The notes below the pieces were generated by a model. It did no database searches. It had not been told where the DNA came from and saw only the letters and a program-made list of their open reading frames with translations. Source: Acidimicrobiia bacterium (GTDB lineage: Bacteria; Actinomycetota; Acidimicrobiia; Spongiisociales; UBA5794). Taken from it: DNA of 64,000 nt. Position numbers and translations under genes: made by a program. The stretch spans positions 124,001-188,000 of the forward strand of contig JAWKJB010000002.1 in the NCBI GenBank assembly GCA_041393965.1. Direction: 5' to 3'. Of this stretch, positions 62,775-64,000 are shown one piece after another (the first letter of the stretch is position 1; each line of letters begins with the position of its first letter).

Positions 62775-64000
62775 ATGGCTGAACTCATGTTCGACACCGG
62801 AGACATCACCAAAGCGCTCCGAGCAAATCTCGAGGGTTGGTCGCCCTCGCTGGAAGCCGAGACGATCGGCTATGTCCTTTCGGTCGGTGACGGTGTCGCT
62901 CGTGTGGCGGGCCTCCCAGGCGCCATGGCATCGGAACTCCTCGAGTTCCCCGGAGGGCTCTTGGGTGTTGCCCTGAACCTCGATGAGGACTCGATCGGTG
63001 CGGTCATCATGGGTGACGCCTCAGGCATCGAAGAAGGCGACGAAGTGCGGTCCACCGGTCGCGTCCTGTCCGTCCCGGTCGGTGACGCCTTGCTGGGCCG
63101 GGTGGTCGACCCGCTCGGTCTACCCATCGACGGGAAAGGCGACCTGAACACGATCGAGCGCCGCTTCCTCGAAACGCAGGCGCCGACGGTCGTCGAGCGC
63201 CAACCTGTCTTCGAGCCGCTCCAGACCGGTATCAAGGCGATCGACTCGATGACCCCCATCGGTCGTGGCCAGCGTCAGCTGATCATCGGCGACCGCCAGA
63301 CCGGCAAGACGGCGATCGTTGTCGACACGATCCTTGCCCAGAAGGGCCTCGGGGTGAAGTGCATCTATGTCGCGATCGGGCAGAAGAACTCGACTGTTGC
63401 CGAGGTGGTCGATGTCCTCACCGAAGCCGGCGCGATGGACTACACCGTGGTCGTCAACGCGTCGGCTGGCGACTCTGCCGCCCTCCAGATGTACGCACCG
63501 TATGCAGGGTCTGCGATCGGCCAGCATTGGATGTACAAGGGTGAACACGCCCTCGTGATCTTCGACGATCTCACCAAGCAGGCGGTCGCGTACCGCGAGA
63601 TCTCGCTGCTGTTGCGCCGTCCCCCCGGTCGTGAGGCGTATCCCGGCGATGTGTTCTACCTCCACAGCCGCCTGCTGGAACGCTGCGCCAAGCTCTCGGA
63701 CGAACTCGGTGGCGGTTCGATGACCGGTCTGCCGATCATCGAGACGAAAGCAAACGATGTTTCGGCGTATATCCCGACGAATGTGATTTCGATCACCGAC
63801 GGACAGATCTTCCTCGAAACCGATCTCTTCTTCTCCGGCATCCGGCCTGCGATAAACGCGGGTATCTCGGTGTCCCGTGTCGGCGGGGCCGCTCAGGTCA
63901 AAGCGATGCGCAAGGTCGCTGGCCCGCTCCGCTTGAACCTCGCCCAGTTCCGTGAGCTGGAGGCGTTCGCCGAGTTCGGCTCCGAACTCGACGCGACTTC
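62775..64000 (+). CDS. atpA: F0F1 ATP synthase subunit alpha (5' part)
   Basis: First 408 residues; the gene runs off the window. N-terminal beta-barrel, P-loop GDRQTGKT (172-179) and SAGDSAALQ, PGREAYPGDVFYLHSR are conserved. It starts 6 bp after atpH with AGAGACG upstream. The remaining operon (atpG, atpD, atpC) should lie downstream. Confidence 0.97.
   Translation, partial: MAELMFDTGDITKALRANLEGWSPSLEAETIGYVLSVGDGVARVAGLPGAMASELLEFPGGLLGVALNLDEDSIGAVIMGDASGIEEGDEVRSTGRVLSVPVGDALLGRVVDPLGLPIDGKGDLNTIERRFLETQAPTVVERQPVFEPLQTGIKAIDSMTPIGRGQRQLIIGDRQTGKTAIVVDTILAQKGLGVKCIYVAIGQKNSTVAEVVDVLTEAGAMDYTVVVNASAGDSAALQMYAPYAGSAIGQHWMYKGEHALVIFDDLTKQAVAYREISLLLRRPPGREAYPGDVFYLHSRLLERCAKLSDELGGGSMTGLPIIETKANDVSAYIPTNVISITDGQIFLETDLFFSGIRPAINAGISVSRVGGAAQVKAMRKVAGPLRLNLAQFRELEAFAEFGSELDAT

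Overview
The window is a high-GC, gene-dense chromosomal segment from an actinobacterium. WhiB, DUF3107, an actinobacterial-type Mrp, DUF5317, two LytR-CpsA-Psr proteins and the order rho-rpmE-prfA-prmC-Sua5-glyA-atp all point to Actinomycetota. The absence of mycobacterial or streptomycete landmarks makes a deep lineage such as Acidimicrobiia my best guess (inference). No phage, transposase, CRISPR array or genomic island is visible.

Layout. 1-5.8 kb (minus strand): pyruvate dehydrogenase E1 (cut by the window edge), flavin reductase, peptidoglycan-binding lipoprotein, SIMPL lipoprotein and FAD oxidoreductase. 5.9-8.5 kb: PpiC lipoprotein, AhpD-like enzyme and an M23 endopeptidase. 8.6-16.5 kb: typA on the minus strand, then two LCP paralogues and an orphan histidine kinase. 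16.4-26.7 kb: a ten-gene minus-strand run (unnamed conserved protein, gamma-glutamyltransferase, transglycosylase-like protein, HhH protein, rlmN, bcp, galU, tal, pgi, zwf), mostly spaced or overlapped by a few bases. It feeds glucose-6-phosphate into the pentose-phosphate pathway and UDP-glucose synthesis.

26.7-33.4 kb: a structured leader with a 29-codon ORF precedes two overlapping membrane HD-domain genes, followed by DUF5317, an enoyl-CoA hydratase, azlCD and a TlpA-like thioredoxin. An intergenic repeat cluster then precedes aconitase (33.4-36.1 kb). 36.1-42.5 kb: DUF1801, an ArsR-like regulator, mrp, DUF3107, whiB, yqeY and a P-type cation ATPase. 42.6-50.9 kb: tRNA-Arg(CCG), argS, lysA, M23 peptidase, hom, thrC, rmuC. 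51-64 kb: rho, L31 type B, DUF1385, RF1, prmC, Sua5, DUF2079, a small membrane protein, glyA and the ATP synthase operon through part of atpA.

Beyond the genes, four patterns stand out. The tetranucleotide ACGT is almost absent (Asp-Val, Tyr-Val, Asn-Val and His-Val pairs are routinely written with NAT-GTN). Many genes have a TAYNNT box 6-9 nt before ATG and no Shine-Dalgarno, implying leaderless mRNAs. A double-hairpin repeat occurs at two loci in opposite orientation. A heptameric intergenic repeat occurs at two loci.
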